64,000 nt of DNA from Pictodentalium vernedei (GCA_031216915.1 CM062296.1:798021022-798085021); one strand, 5' to 3'; positions 23,095 through 34,592 are shown, counted from the first letter of the stretch. Notes: a model not told the origin generated them from the sequence alone. Made by a program: numbers and translations.

Positions 23095-25629
23095 GGACAA
23101 AAGAGTGTCTCCCAATATAAAGATGTACGTGTCACTGTGGTGGTTTGGAAAAAAACTATGATATTCTCCTATGCAGAATGCACTGTAAAGCCATATATTG
23201 TAGTTGAATAAATATATTTACAAACCCCTTTTATCCCATGCATCAATTTGATAGTGATTAAATTGTTAAATTTGTCTGGTTTATCAATAAGTATAAAAGC
23301 TTTGTTTACTCTTGGACACCAATACACTCATGATATCTGTTGGAGAAGAAATAATGGTAACTGTAACCTGTCACTGCAATAAACCATCTAATGTACTTAA
23401 AAGTACATTGTTATTCAAAACACATCAAATCAACCTTACATAACCATTACTGCATGTACTTTCCCCAAGGAGGCTTATTGGCATATTGAGATCAGAAGGG
23501 CACATCCAGAGGATCTCAACATATTTTTTCAAGAATGCAGTACACAAAGCAATCCCCAAAAGGTGTCAAGTGAGCTCCAATTGACACAAAATTTTTCGGG
23601 GGGGGGGGGGGGGGGGGGGAGGGGCTCTCTTCCTTGTATGACTCTACCTCCGGCACTCAAGGCATATGCCTTTTTTCTCAAAGTTTAACTCTTTTTTCTT
23701 TTTGAAGATCCTGGCCACACATGTTCCAAACACTATCAGACAGGTAACCCTCCAAATAAGTGTATCTGCAAAAATCATGTTACATTGCAAAACATTCTTT
23801 TTAGACTAAGTTCTGGACCTTTCATGCTTCTTACTTCCAACTATAACACTTAATTTATCGATTAATGGGTGAATAGAAATGTCCTGCCATAATCAACATT
23901 TTGAGTTCCATAAGCCTTCACAACAGCTCCGATAAAAGTGTCAAACATCGGATTGGTGGTTTTATACAGAATATTCATTAGGTTATTGCTTGATAAGTAA
24001 TAGGAACGAAATCTTCACCAGAAATATTTCGTAGCAATACATTTGAGGGTATAAGCAGGCACTTTCCAACAAATTGTAACAAATCAACTAGTTATAAACA
24101 AAATTTTCTAACTCAAAAGAGTAAAAAAGTACCACAACTCTGAAAAAATGTGGGAAGAATCACATGCTACAGCAGCTACACAGGCATTGTTTTCCCATGA
24201 TGCTCGATCACAACACCAAATATCCTTCAAATTGGAGTAGCAGTGGTTGAGATACAAGGGAGAATGTTGGTACATGTAATGATGAATGGGTAAGACTAAG
24301 AGGACAGAGGTCACCACTGCACGGCCCTAGATGCACCTTTGATTTTCCAACTTCCAGGTCTGGGGCATAATAATTGCAACACACCCACCTTATCAATTCA
24401 TAATTTCAGTAAAATAAAAGGAATTATCAATTTTAATTTATAGATGATGGGAAATATTTAGCTTCTTTTGCCTTCTCGTACTATTATTAATTACCACAAA
24501 CAATATCAGTTTGATGCCGACAAAGGAAACTGAACGCATGTGGTCTGGTTAAAAAGCAACTTGGCATGGATAATGAAGAAATTGCGAATATTTCATTTGT
24601 TTAAAAGCCAATCGCAGCTAATTTTGACCGTGGATTCGATAATTCGTTTCGGTTTTGACCACACGGTCACGCTGACAGCGATTATGTTTATTGTGATATG
24701 CAAATTGGGAGATAGTTTCCGGTGAAGGAGATTTGTCACATTTGTCAGTGTAAAATGTTGACAAAAGACACTGATCGACGCTTGTGTTAGTATGGTTGGT
24801 TGCAAGAAAAAACTAAATTCTCAGCATCGTCCAAACGCACCTTATTTAAAAGCGCGAATGCATCATTTTCAACCCATCTTCAATCGGTCCTTTGCAGACT
24901 TCAAACAGAGCCGCGACAAATTCCATGGTTACTAGGAAGTAAATAACTGCACAACATCGATGGAAATCAACACGCTCAATATAATTCCAGGTCACTTGGA
25001 ATATACTTCGTGAAAAAGTGATTTCTGAAGCATTCTGCTTACTTTGTTATGAATATTACCTTATTTTATGTGTATTGTCCCGATTTTATACACTCGGTTA
25101 TTTTTTTACAAGTGGTTCATGTTGTCTTTCTAGTGTGCAATAATTCAGATTTGTTGTCAAAAAAAAAGTTCAGACGGCCTGTAAACATGACAGGGAATTT
25201 CGAACCATATTTTGCAGTTATGACATTAACAGTCAAGTATTTGCTGTCACCTGTTTACAAATCTGCTCATACACTGTCTCGAACAAATAAAGGGCGTGAG
25301 CACGTCCTTGCATTCTTACGATTGCCCAAATTGTGTATTTTTGCAAGAACCACATCGTAATCACATGACCGGAATAAACATCAATGAAACATGGGCACAT
25401 CCAGAACATCCAAAATTTGTTTTGGTGTTATTACATTCAAACATCAAAACCCACCAGAGTGTGTGTCAAAAAAATGCTTTCTCCGAGTTTGTAGTATGGT
25501 ATCATTATATTGAGGACAAGGCTTTCGAATTACCGATTATTTTGTGGTTTTACCGGTTTGTTACTTATGCCATTGGCAAATTAAGGTGCTATATAACTAA
25601 TGGAATATTCGTTTATTTTGAAATTATCA
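23095..25629. other. Interior of the TTAA element, no gene
   Basis: No ORF has a recognisable domain. A run of about 20 G lies near 23600. Short ORFs at 24540-24725 and 25049-25646 show no known motif. This may be the remnant of a decayed transposase gene, but nothing in it supports that. Confidence 0.4.
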
Positions 25630-25930
25630 CCTCTCATATTCCTTAAATTCAGATTAAATATACCCGGTACACAAATTATACATCAAAATGAAGGTTGGGA
25701 TGTATAGAACATGAAACACATATGTAATCAACTCATAGAGTTGACAACAGGCACCACTGGTTCCTGGAAGTTTGCTATCGTATTCGCACCAGAACTGATA
25801 ATTTAATAATACTTCGCAAGAACAACTTGTGGCCGAATGTGCTTCAGATATTCAAAAACAAAGCTAGGCATTCATAACACTTTCGAGTGCAGCGACAGGA
25901 CTGCATTTTGGAAAAGGACAACACTGTCTG
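25630..25930 (+). repeat. Internal inverted repeat, left arm
   Basis: It matches the complement of about 27690-28000 over roughly 300 bp. Shared blocks include ACCTCT.ATATTCCTT, ATACATCAAAATGAAGG, AATCAACTCATAGAGT and TTCGCACCAGAACTGATAAT. A more diverged version in the same orientation follows the left end at about 22340-22470, so three members of one terminal-repeat family are present. Confidence 0.8.
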
Positions 25931-26195
25931 CATTTTTTATTGAAGATGGTTTCCATGCTCGACAGACATGCGCAAATCACACAATACCACGAATTTCCAT
26001 CGAAAAACAAAATCATAATTCTAAGATATTTCAACAGGTATCATGATACCTTGCATTGAATATGGCAACAGTGCAATCTCTAATAACAGTATACTGTATG
26101 AAGGCGATCTTTTTCATTATTTAATTTTAGACGATGTTATTTTACATGCTTCTTCCGTCCGATGACGTCGACCGGAAATCGAAAGTATACTCATA

Positions 26196-27661
26196 CTCTA
26201 GTGATCCGAATAATAGTAGGGGTCGGAATAATAGTAGTGGGTGGAAAATTTCAGAATTTTAATAATAGTAGGGGGTTTGAATAATAGTAGGGGGTGGAAA
26301 AATTTCTGAATTTTAATAATAGTAAGGGGTTTGAATAATAGTAGGAGGTGGAAAATGCAGGCATGAGAGTGGCAATCAATGAAATTTGCTGAAATTAGTG
26401 TTGGAAGCTTCCCTGTAGGGATCCCAGGAAGTGGAGTTGTGCTTGTTCACTTTTGTAAACACGCCCTGTTTTTCTGGTAGAATAGGACCCAGTAACCAAT
26501 GCTTGGGGTAGAAGTCCTCTAAAATAAGCGACATGGGTATAAATGATTGGCTAAACTTGAGTTTATATCCGTGTTTCGGTCAGGATTAGCCTTTTTTGCA
26601 AATACTAGTATGACCTTAAACACCAATAAATAAAATATTGGGAAACGGCAGGTTATGAAATTTCCTCTCTGTATCGGTTTCTACTCGTTTTTTTTTTTAT
26701 ATACAAAACGAGTGGATTCCGGTATCGGTTTCGGTTATTATTCCTAAACCACATTTTTGTCCAAAATATATATTTTACCCTCTATTGTTTGGGACACGTG
26801 GGCGGGGAACCTGGTTACCAGTGGGGCGAACCTCCCAGAATTTAAATATGACAGACATCAAGCGGATTTGAATCACAGATATATTAACCAGGTGATTGTC
26901 GCTGTTCTGTATTTTTGAAAGAATAGAATATTTAATACAAACTTATTTTGTTGTGTTTTTGTATTATTGATATCCATCCAATTCCCACATGAAAACTGAG
27001 AATTTTCAAAGATTGAACAAAAAAAACAAAAGCAAACACTTTCACGAGCGAGCACATGTTTGTCAACAATTATGGGGAAGCCCCAACAGTCCCAGAATAC
27101 TGTGCGGGGACACTTCCGATCCGAGCTTTCTACCACTTCAAGACTGAGCGTGCCAACATTACGGACACCAGAACTTCAGACTCCGATTGTGTGTGTGTAT
27201 TGGGGGGAGGGGGGGCAGGGGCTGTTCGGTCATCATTACTTTCAAAGTGGTTGGGCAGACTGAGAATAGGCTCCCTTTTTCTTTTAACAGAATGTCTCAC
27301 TCCTTTTGATGGGGGTGCTTGTCACAGTGGAAGTTCGTGTTCGAAATTTACGAAGACACACAATGACCCGGTATAAAATGGAACTGACCGCTTGGAGGGA
27401 CGCAAGGTTTATTCTATTTCGTCAATATTTGCGCTTTTGAACCAAGTGTTAGTCTATTTTCTTGAGAAATTTAGCCAACTTTAGGATGCGATTTTCATTA
27501 GAGAGTTCATGTTTTGCGATTCGAGATTTCATCGTAAATTAAATCGAACATTTGAAAATGCAAAATTTAATAATCGTAGGGGTTCAAATAAGGATCGTAC
27601 AGGCTGGAATTTTTATTGAAATTTAATAATCGTACGGGTACGATTATTCGGATCACTAGAG
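26196..27661. mobile_element. TA-flanked TIR transposon, non-autonomous
   Basis: A perfect inverted repeat CTCTAGTGATCCGAATAAT opens at 26196 and closes at 27661, with TA on each side (26194-26195 and 27662-27663). Subterminal tandem copies of GAATAATAGTAGGGGG follow on the left (26208-26350), and related TTTAATAATCGTA copies on the right. TA duplication points to the Tc1/mariner/pogo group. No transposase is present. A detached SINE tail (GACCTTAAACACCAATAAAT) lies near 26611-26632. Confidence 0.88.
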
Positions 27662-27689
27662 TACGTAAACAAAAGCAAAGGCTTTGGAA

Positions 27690-28000
27690 TTTCCCCCCAT
27701 GCAGTTCTGTCGCCGTGTATTGAAGAATTTAGACCCCCTAGCTTTGTTCTTGGATATGTAAAGCATATTTGGCCAGAGGTTGTTTTCGTGAAATATTATT
27801 AAATTATCAGTTCTGGTGCGAATACGGCAGCAGACTTCCAGGAACCAGTGGCGCCTACATGCTACAGTCGACTCTATGAGTTGATTACAGACGTGTTTCG
27901 TGTTCTATACATCCCAGCCTTCATTTTGATGTATATTTTGTGTATATTTAATTTGAATTGAAGGAATATCAGAGGTGAGAATTTTTAAAATCAACAAAAT
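27690..28000 (-). repeat. Internal inverted repeat, right arm
   Basis: This is the inverted partner of 25630-25930. The arms enclose the TA-flanked element. The right arm also lies near the right end of the TTAA element. Confidence 0.8.
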
Positions 28001-28484
28001 TTCATTACTTATATAGCCTATAGTATAGGCCCTTAACTTAAGTTAAAATCTTCTTCAAAATCATAAAATTCACTTCTTTTCTGAAAAAAATTATTTATAT
28101 GTACCTTTTCTATGCAATTTACTAATTATTTTGATATATAATTTGCCTTTCCTTACTTCTCTTATCTGTTTCTGAGGCATTGGGAAAAATGTCAACAAAT
28201 TGACCAAAGTTAGGTTGGACGACCCCTTAAGTTAACACGAAAACGGGCGATATGTGCAAGTTATCACTTGTTTCTTATGCCACTGTCGCAGTGACGTCAT
28301 TGGTACACATGCAAAGAATAAAGATGTATCGCCTTTCTAGAAAGACATGAAGTCTAGAAACAATAGACACTAACCACCTCTAAGTGCTAAGGCCGAAAGC
28401 ATTTTGACCTTGCAAACTTCAGAAATCCCAGCCGGAAATGACGTCAGGTTGCGAACGGGTTGTGGCACGGAGTATAGATCCAAG

Positions 28485-28640
28485 TCAATTCGTCATCAAG
28501 TCAATTCGTCACCAAGTCAATTCGTAACCAAGTCAATCGTAATCAAGTCAATCGTCACCAAGTCAATTCGTAACCAAGTCAATTCGTAATAAAACCAATT
28601 CGTAACCAAGTCAATTCGTAATCAAGTCAATTCGTAACCA
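28485..28640 (+). repeat. Minisatellite AAGTCAATTCGTAACC
   Basis: About nine units of 14-19 bp, AAGTCAATTCGT followed by CACC, AACC or AATC. The array lies just inside the left end of the element at 28457 and its inverted relatives lie just inside the right end. Spacers are not unique sequence, so it is not CRISPR. Confidence 0.9.
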
Positions 28641-29035
28641 GTTAACTACCAACTGAGTTTTCAAAAATGTGAAATATTCAGCTATACAAACACAATCATA
28701 AAGAGATTAACCTGTTGGTCCAAAATACACATAGATGATCAGTGGTCAGTTAAACACACATATATTTGGCTGCTCTGCATCCAAACTGATTTTTAATCAG
28801 ATTTCTAAACAAAAATCGTGTAGAGCATATAAGATGGACATAAGGAACTAGGAGTATCATTCGCACCTCTTCCTTCACACTGAAGAGACTATCGTCCCGC
28901 ACTGGTGATTTCACACAAAACTGATTATCGCTCAAGTCGGTCAAAAGGAAACTCTCCAATAATAAGATTATTGGCTCTCACTTCAGACTCTCGTGGATTT
29001 ATAAGCAAATAAAGCTATAAAGCAAATAAAGTTAT

Positions 29036-29112
29036 TCGGGCCGCAAGGGATTTCAATCCCACATCGTCCCTGTGCGCCTTAGGCACGCAGAAACTTTTCA
29101 TTTCATTCAGGG
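29036..29112 (-). repeat. Two-hairpin repeat, copy a
   Basis: On the minus strand: GAATGAAATGAAAAGTTTC, a hairpin TGCGTGCC/GGCGCAC with short loop, AGGGACGATGT, and a hairpin GGGATT-GA-AATCCC, then CTTGC. It begins at the stop codon of the ORF fragment ending at 29103. Copy b lies on the other side of that ORF. Confidence 0.85.
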
Positions 29113-29360
29113 GTATCTGAAGGCAGACCGGATGCCCAAGGCTCATCATCCACGTACTCTCCATTATAGGCTTCAAAAACACATATTGGTGGATTTTTTC
29201 CTTTTTGTAACCGTTTTGGATAGAATGCTGGTGCAGCTCCCAAACCAGCGATTTTGGGGGTTTCTTTTTCTTTTCTAAAACAACCGACAAACCGCGGTTT
29301 CAGTTTTACCATAAATATACCCACGTCTCTAAGCAAACACAGAGCAAAATTCTTGTAGTT
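29103..29360 (-). pseudogene. Uncharacterised repeat ORF fragment, copy 1
   Basis: The frame ends IAGLGAAPAFYPKRLQ, NPPICVFEAYNGEYVDDEPW and a stop. A second copy lies at 58538-58820 on the plus strand, where the same frame is broken by stops but AGLGAAP and NPPICVLE are preserved. I do not recognise the family. It is bracketed by direct copies of the two-hairpin repeat, suggesting it is the 3' part of that element's protein. A Crypton-like N-terminus follows another such repeat at 35053, but a link between the two is inference. Confidence 0.6.
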
Positions 29361-29539
29361 ATGAACAATTCTCAGTCATCTTCCAGTTCGAGGTTCTCGG
29401 AGATCAGCACCCACTACCCCTCTACCCTACTGCTAGTGCGCACACTTAAACTAAACTGAAGATTACCCGAGTCGGTTCTAGCTTCCTACTCTCGTCGATT
29501 CGCAAGCAAATAAAGATATAAAGCAAATAAAGTTATTTG

Positions 29540-29612
29540 GGTCACAAGGGATTTAAATCCCACATCGTCCCTGTGCGTCTTTGGGGCGCAGAAACTTTTC
29601 ATTCATTCGGGA
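29540..29612 (-). repeat. Two-hairpin repeat, copy b
   Basis: Same order as copy a, with hairpin 2 as GGGATTTAAATCCC. Similarity to copy a extends past the hairpins through AATAACTTTATTTGC and TTTATTTGCTT, so the direct repeat is about 120 bp. It lies upstream of the minus-strand ORF fragment. Confidence 0.85.
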
Positions 29613-29619
29613 GTATCAA

Positions 29620-30340
29620 AAATAGTGAATTAATGGTATAGCTGAACGAGCACCGAACACTTAATAGAAAAACAAAATAATAAAAAAAAAAAATAAGTCA
29701 CGGAAAATTAAAATTATACAATAGAATTTAATTGCTTGGAGTCAGGAGGATTGCCTCACCACTCGCCCATCAATGGCACTCAAAATTTTAAAAGAAAATA
29801 TAAAGCTGCCAGAACTGACTGAAAAGTTCTGTCGGTCCAAATTCGGGATAAAAGTTGATGGGGGTTTTATTTTTTATCAAATTTTAGTTTAAACAGCATT
29901 TATTGAGAAAAATGATAATTATGGAAAGAAATTAAGACATGACATTTTGTATTTGTGCAGGGGGTTAACCCGCACCAGTCGACCCGTATTCTAACAAACA
30001 CACCTACCCTACTAATAGACTGCAATCTACATACCCTATTCACTATTAGGCTTCAGGCTAGTCCCAAGACTCAGCCGAAGCTGAAGGGATCTCACTATTT
30101 CTAATTCCGATCCTACCCCCAAGCAATGCTTACCCTACCCATATAACACAACTCATATCTTGAGGGTTTGTGGTGCATTTCTGCTCCCTGTACCTCATTT
30201 GTGCTTTGCAATTTTATCTTGTACCAGTATTTATATACGCAAAACCCAGCACTACCAAATTGAGCTTATTAATCTTATTGGGCAGTATTGAGTATTATTT
30301 GGTATTATTGGATAGAATTGGGTGCATAAATATCAACTGC
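29620..30340. other. Interior of the 28.5-kb element
   Basis: No gene. AT-rich DNA with short CTACCC motifs near 29998-30140. Nothing further is supported. Confidence 0.4.
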
Positions 30341-30675
30341 CATGTCCGGTCAATCCGTACTCAATTATTATTAACGTGGTCACGAATCGACCACGCAAGA
30401 ACGTGGTCAATCCATAATGAGAGAAAACTGAGATAGTAAAACACATTGAAAAAATTCTCTTTCCAAGTTGGTCTTCTTTCGTTATTTTTTCCATTTCTTT
30501 CCTCTGTATCCTTTCTCTGGTCAATTCGTAATCAGATTTCACTGGGTACAAATTCACCTGATTACGAATTGACCATGTACTCACATGGTCGATTCGTACT
30601 CAACGAAAACTGATTACGAATTGACCAGAAAACCATCAAGTACGAATTGGCTTGATTACGAATTGGTCAGCACCC

Positions 30676-31153
30676 GTTGCGAACCGATGGTTGCAATAAG
30701 TATCACGAAATTAAATATTTTCCCATAGGCGACCATTATAACGTTCAAGCAAATCAAAATATGATCGCATCACTTTAATTTTGGCATTCAAATATCTTTG
30801 TTAAGTACAGCCCTTCAGACAACTTTTTCTGACCCCAAAACAAATAAGAGAAAAATTGACAGCAAGGGAAGTACCGGTCACGGTCACATATTTTTCAGGG
30901 AATTCCCTCAAAAACACACAAAATGTACATTGTATTTTTTAGGTCCAAAAGTCATCAAATCACCCTCTTTTTTATGTGGAATATTCATCAATAATGCAAG
31001 ATGTCAATAGAATGCTTCCAACATTTATCGAAACAATTTATTTTTCCAGGGCTGTTTATATAGTGTAGTATATTACCTCAGCCAAATGCGGATTTATTCC
31101 GGACGAGTAATTAAGGACCCCTTGAGTTACCGACGCCAGTTGTAGCTCCAAAA
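30676..31153. other. Flank before Penelope-like frame
   Basis: After the 9-bp duplication there is AT-rich DNA with no domain-bearing ORF. The last part probably includes the 5' UTR of the Penelope-like element, whose boundary I cannot fix. Confidence 0.4.
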
Positions 31154-33466
31154 ATGAATACACTTAACCCGTCTACCCAGAAACAACTAAGACGGCACCT
31201 TAACACCACCAGGTCCCTCCTGTATAAAGAAGCCCGCGTCGCTTCCCTCCTCCAGAAGTACCAACAATACAACATAACCAATGTGGTACCGAACGACATT
31301 TACCGGTCAACCCTGCACCATATGCAAACTCTAACTGACCACACCCTTAAATTCCAGCACGATATCTCTCAAGCCCTTGAGAGCCTGGCATTCCACACCA
31401 GCCAGCGTCTGACTGTCTTGCTAGAACAACAACTTGATTCTCACCTCACCCAAATACAAGAATCAATTGTTGAGGTGAAAATGAACCCTAATACTGAGGA
31501 CTGTAACCCGGATGAAAGAAAAACATTCCTCCAAGTGGCTGATACCGTCCTGTCTCAATTTGTCGAGAAAGACCTTGCCCAGTACAAGGCTGCCGGCACC
31601 AAAAGGAACCATGATTTCCTAGTGGACACACAACAATCTCCTGACCCCCAGGAGCCCTTTTCACAATCCGGCACCCAAACCGGAACCTGGAACCCGGAAT
31701 CCAAACGGCGAATGGAATACCTCCCTCCTGCGAATCCGAAACGCCGCAGGTTGGGCATGACTAGCATAGTTTCCACCTGAAACCCTGGTAATGCCGAAAT
31801 GGGAGACCACTCCACGGTGACTGAAGCTACTCTCACACACAACAAGTTCGATAATCCGAACCCGTATGCGGATACCCTAGAACAGGGGAAAGCCGACCCA
31901 ATGTCAGTTACGGCTACCCTTCACCAATTAAAACAAGGCACCCCTAGTAACAATCTGATCTTCCAGGACCTGATACTCTCGCCTGGTCACAGAAGAGACC
32001 CTGGAATGTGTGTCACCCGACCCCCACCCCCTGAGGGGGAATATGACACACTACTCCATGATTGGTCCCCCATCCTCTCCCGAGCTGAAACCCATCCCGA
32101 CCTGGGAAACCATGATTTCACCCACCAGGGAGATGAAATCTCACCCACGACCACACCCTGTAGATATTCCCCACCTAGCTTACAGGAAGACCCCACCACC
32201 CACCAGGGTCATGTTACTTTATCTGTGCCTACTGATTCCCTAACAGTGCGTCGACCGTCTAACCTGTCGCCCGACAACCTTATCCAGCTGTCATTGGACG
32301 CCTCCAGCCCCTCCAAGGGTACCCTGACAAAGGACTCCCCCTCCGCTCAACCCGTCGGAGCTATAACACCGCTACCACAGCCCCCTACCATGAACAATCG
32401 CCACCTAGGCGCCACCCATCCCACGATGGGTGATAACATTAACCGTATTCCAACCGAGCCCATGGAAACTCCGGGCCCTACATTCCAGCCTTTTCTAAAC
32501 CCTGTACAACAATCAGCTCTCCTAGTTCCCATTGAGCAACTCAAGCCACCTGCATGACTAGCACAGCTACATGCCAACCCAAACCATAGCATGACATCCA
32601 GTCCTACCACTGAGAAAACTGGTAGAAACCTGAAACGAGCCCACCGTGCCGGGAATACCCGTCGTACCAATAAAACCAGGCGACGCCGATTTAAGGAACA
32701 GCTTTCATACAGTGCCACCCTGGCTCGATTGGCTGATTCTGCAAACAAGTACATTACAAACTTATCCAACCACCCATTAACCAACCATGAAAAAATTGTA
32801 CTTGGTAAAGGACTGAAATTTATACCCACTCCCAAGAAACCCACTCGATTCCACTTCCAGAGTGATTTCCAGTTGCTATGCAACCGCATGCGACTGAAGG
32901 TCCTCCACTGTGATAAGGACAAAAACAAATTCATTAACCCATTCCACAGCAAGATGCACACATCCCCGACATCTTGCCACAATGTATTAGTGGAAACATA
33001 CCTGTTCAAAACAAAAACAGAACTACTCCGGTGCCTTGAACCAAACCCTCCCGCTACACTTAAAGGGTTCATGAAAGGAGAGCTACTACGCTTCATACGG
33101 AAAAATTCCGACCCAACTCTGTTTGAGCACCATAAACTACGCCTCTTACAATACTTAGCTGATCGAGGTTACCCCCGCACCCTCCTCGGACCCCTGTTTT
33201 CCAGTGTCAACTACCATAGTGGGCAGGAAATACTGGCTAAGAATAACCGAAGCACGGCTTGGAGGAACCCTATTACTTCTGATAAATGTTTCCAATGGCA
33301 TGCATACTCCCTATGCCATTCCAGTCATGATTGTGTTTACACTGCCCCACCCGGGGAATATCACAGTTTTTTCGTCCTAACACCTTATGTGCCTTCTAAT
33401 TTGAGTGTTTTAATCTTAACTGTCGGGAAAGTGCTCCTACAATACGAGGCAACACCTACCCACTAG
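31154..33466 (+). pseudogene. Penelope-like element frame, RT core deleted, two TGA
   Basis: A 771-codon frame from ATG 31154 to 33466 is broken only by TGA at 31778-31780 and 32555-32557. Part 1 (208 codons) resembles the N-terminus of Penelope-like proteins (KEARVASLLQKYQQYNITNV). Part 2 (252 codons) is Pro/Thr-rich and unrecognised. Part 3 (291 codons) starts basic, then has NHEKIVLGKGLKFIPTP at residues 65-81, the conserved pre-RT motif, then KGFMKGELLRFIRKNS at 158-173 and LADRGYP, the post-RT linker. The whole RT catalytic core between them is missing and no GIY-YIG nuclease follows. It cannot reverse transcribe. The second TGA is followed by CTA, a known leaky context. Confidence 0.8.
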
Positions 33467-33800
33467 GTAATAACGGACCCATTTCCCTATAGCTATTCCG
33501 TGTTAATGATCAACCTCCCCCCCCCCCCCCAGCTCCCGGGGCCTGACTTAACACACCAATAGCTCTTGTTCACCGGCAATCAGGTACCTCCTGACTTTTA
33601 ATATGCCCCTATCCCTTGAGATTCCTGCCTGGCTTAGGGTAAGTCGCTACCTCCTTTTATACTCTACTATATTTAGTTCAGTGATACCTGTAATCTTAAT
33701 CTTAAAGTGGGTGGTCACTAAAAAAGGTTTGCCGATGCCGGGTTCAAAATCTGCCGCTCAAGGTGAAATGACTTTTCACTCTAACTCTTTATAATACACA
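33467..33800 (+). other. 3' flank of Penelope-like element
   Basis: A 14-C run lies near 33508-33525. The rest, including GCCGGGTTCAAAATCTGCC near 33738, is probably element 3' UTR. No conserved nuclease domain is seen. Confidence 0.4.
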
Positions 33801-34290
33801 ATGGCAATATAGGGATTTTTTTTTAAATCCTCTTCTTTAGACCCTGTAGTCAGAATGTTTTCATATTTGGTGTACAACATCTCTAGGAGGGTCCGATTCA
33901 AGTTTATTCGAATCTGGTCTCTGGGTTGATATTTGGCTTCCTATAGGAGCCCAAATTTTAACTTAGTGCAATATGAGGAAATTTCTTTTTAAAAGTCTTC
34001 TTCTTCAGATCCACCAATCAGAATCCTTTCATATTTGGTGTACAACATCTCTAGGTGGGTCAGATTCAAGTTTGCTCAAATCGGGTCCCTGGGTTAATAT
34101 TTTGGCTCCCTATTTGAGCCCAAAGTTTAACTTAATGCAATGTGAGGACATTTCTTTAAAAACCTTGTTCAGATCCACCAGTCAGAATTCTTTCATATTT
34201 GGTATATACATTTGTAGCATCTCAAGGGGGATCAGATTCAACTTGTTGAGTTTGTTCAATTTGAGTCCCTGGCTTATTATTTGGACTCTC
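33800..34290 (+). repeat. ~165-bp satellite, short array
   Basis: About three units share TTCATATTTGGTGTACAACA, TCTCTAGG.GGGTC.GATTCAAG and GGCTCCCTAT. Period is about 165-175 bp. The same satellite occurs in reverse orientation at 52130-53620. A SINE relic begins directly after it. Confidence 0.85.
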
Positions 34291-34296
34291 TATGGG

Positions 34297-34592
34297 CAGG
34301 GTTGGAGGAAGCCGGAGTGCCCGGAAAGATCCACCGAGCATCGACGAGCAACTGTCAGCTCCTCAACATTCTAACTCTGTTCAAGCACAGCTCAAGCAGG
34401 GTTACAGCGGGCGAAGACGTGCACCATCGACGTGCAGTACGCCTTAGTACACGGCGTCATCGTGCCCCCATGTAGGCAACCGGGATAAAATGCCTTGCCC
34501 AAGGACACAACGCGGGTTGCCCCGGACGGGGATCGAACTCGGGACCTCTAGCATAGAAGTCCAACAGTCTGAGCCACCGCACTCCTAGTACT
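34297..34592 (-). mobile_element. SINE relic, tRNA head and core
   Basis: On the minus strand: GTGGCTCAGACTGTTGGAC and B box AGTTCGATCCC, then the same centre as the 22703 SINE (complement of GTTGGAGGAAGCCGGAGTGC). The LINE-like tail and (AATA)n are missing, so it is 3'-truncated. No target duplication was found. Confidence 0.85.

Larger units (their letters stand above)
22266..28226. mobile_element. ~6-kb TTAA-flanked inverted-repeat element
   Basis: Left end GGGGACATCCAACC (22266) and the complement of the right end, GGGGTCGTCCAACC (28226), continue for 27 bp with only two mismatches (through CTAACTTTGGTCAA). TTAA borders both sides (22262-22265 and 28227-28230). TTAA duplications are typical of piggyBac and Kolobok elements. 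No transposase from either family is visible, so this is non-autonomous or deeply decayed. It carries a SINE (22703) and a TA-flanked element (26196), and an internal inverted pair of ~300-bp arms. Confidence 0.75.
28457..30675. mobile_element. Mutator/foldback-like element with 9-bp TSD
   Basis: The 9-bp GTTGCGAAC at 28448-28456 is repeated exactly at 30676-30684. The ends begin GGGTTGTGG and, inverted, GGGTGCTGACC. Next to each end lies an array of AATTCGTAACCAAGTC-type repeats: about 28485-28640 on the left and inverted at about 30520-30670 on the right. A 9-bp duplication with GGG ends fits the Mutator group, and terminal arrays in inverted order resemble foldback elements. No transposase is seen. 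Inside lies the ORF fragment at 29103 bracketed by two hairpin repeats. Confidence 0.78.

Noticed and set aside
25049-25646. Transposase remnant in the TTAA element
   Set aside because: The overlapping ORFs have no catalytic motif or similarity I can recognise.
28485-28640. CRISPR-like array
   Set aside because: Repeats are 14-19 bp with no unique spacers, units run directly into each other, and the genome is eukaryotic.
29036-29112. Hammerhead ribozyme in the hairpin repeat
   Set aside because: A CGAAAC-like stretch and a GC stem occur on one strand, but the CTGANGA core is absent; it reads CTGTGCG or CTGCGCG and pairs instead.
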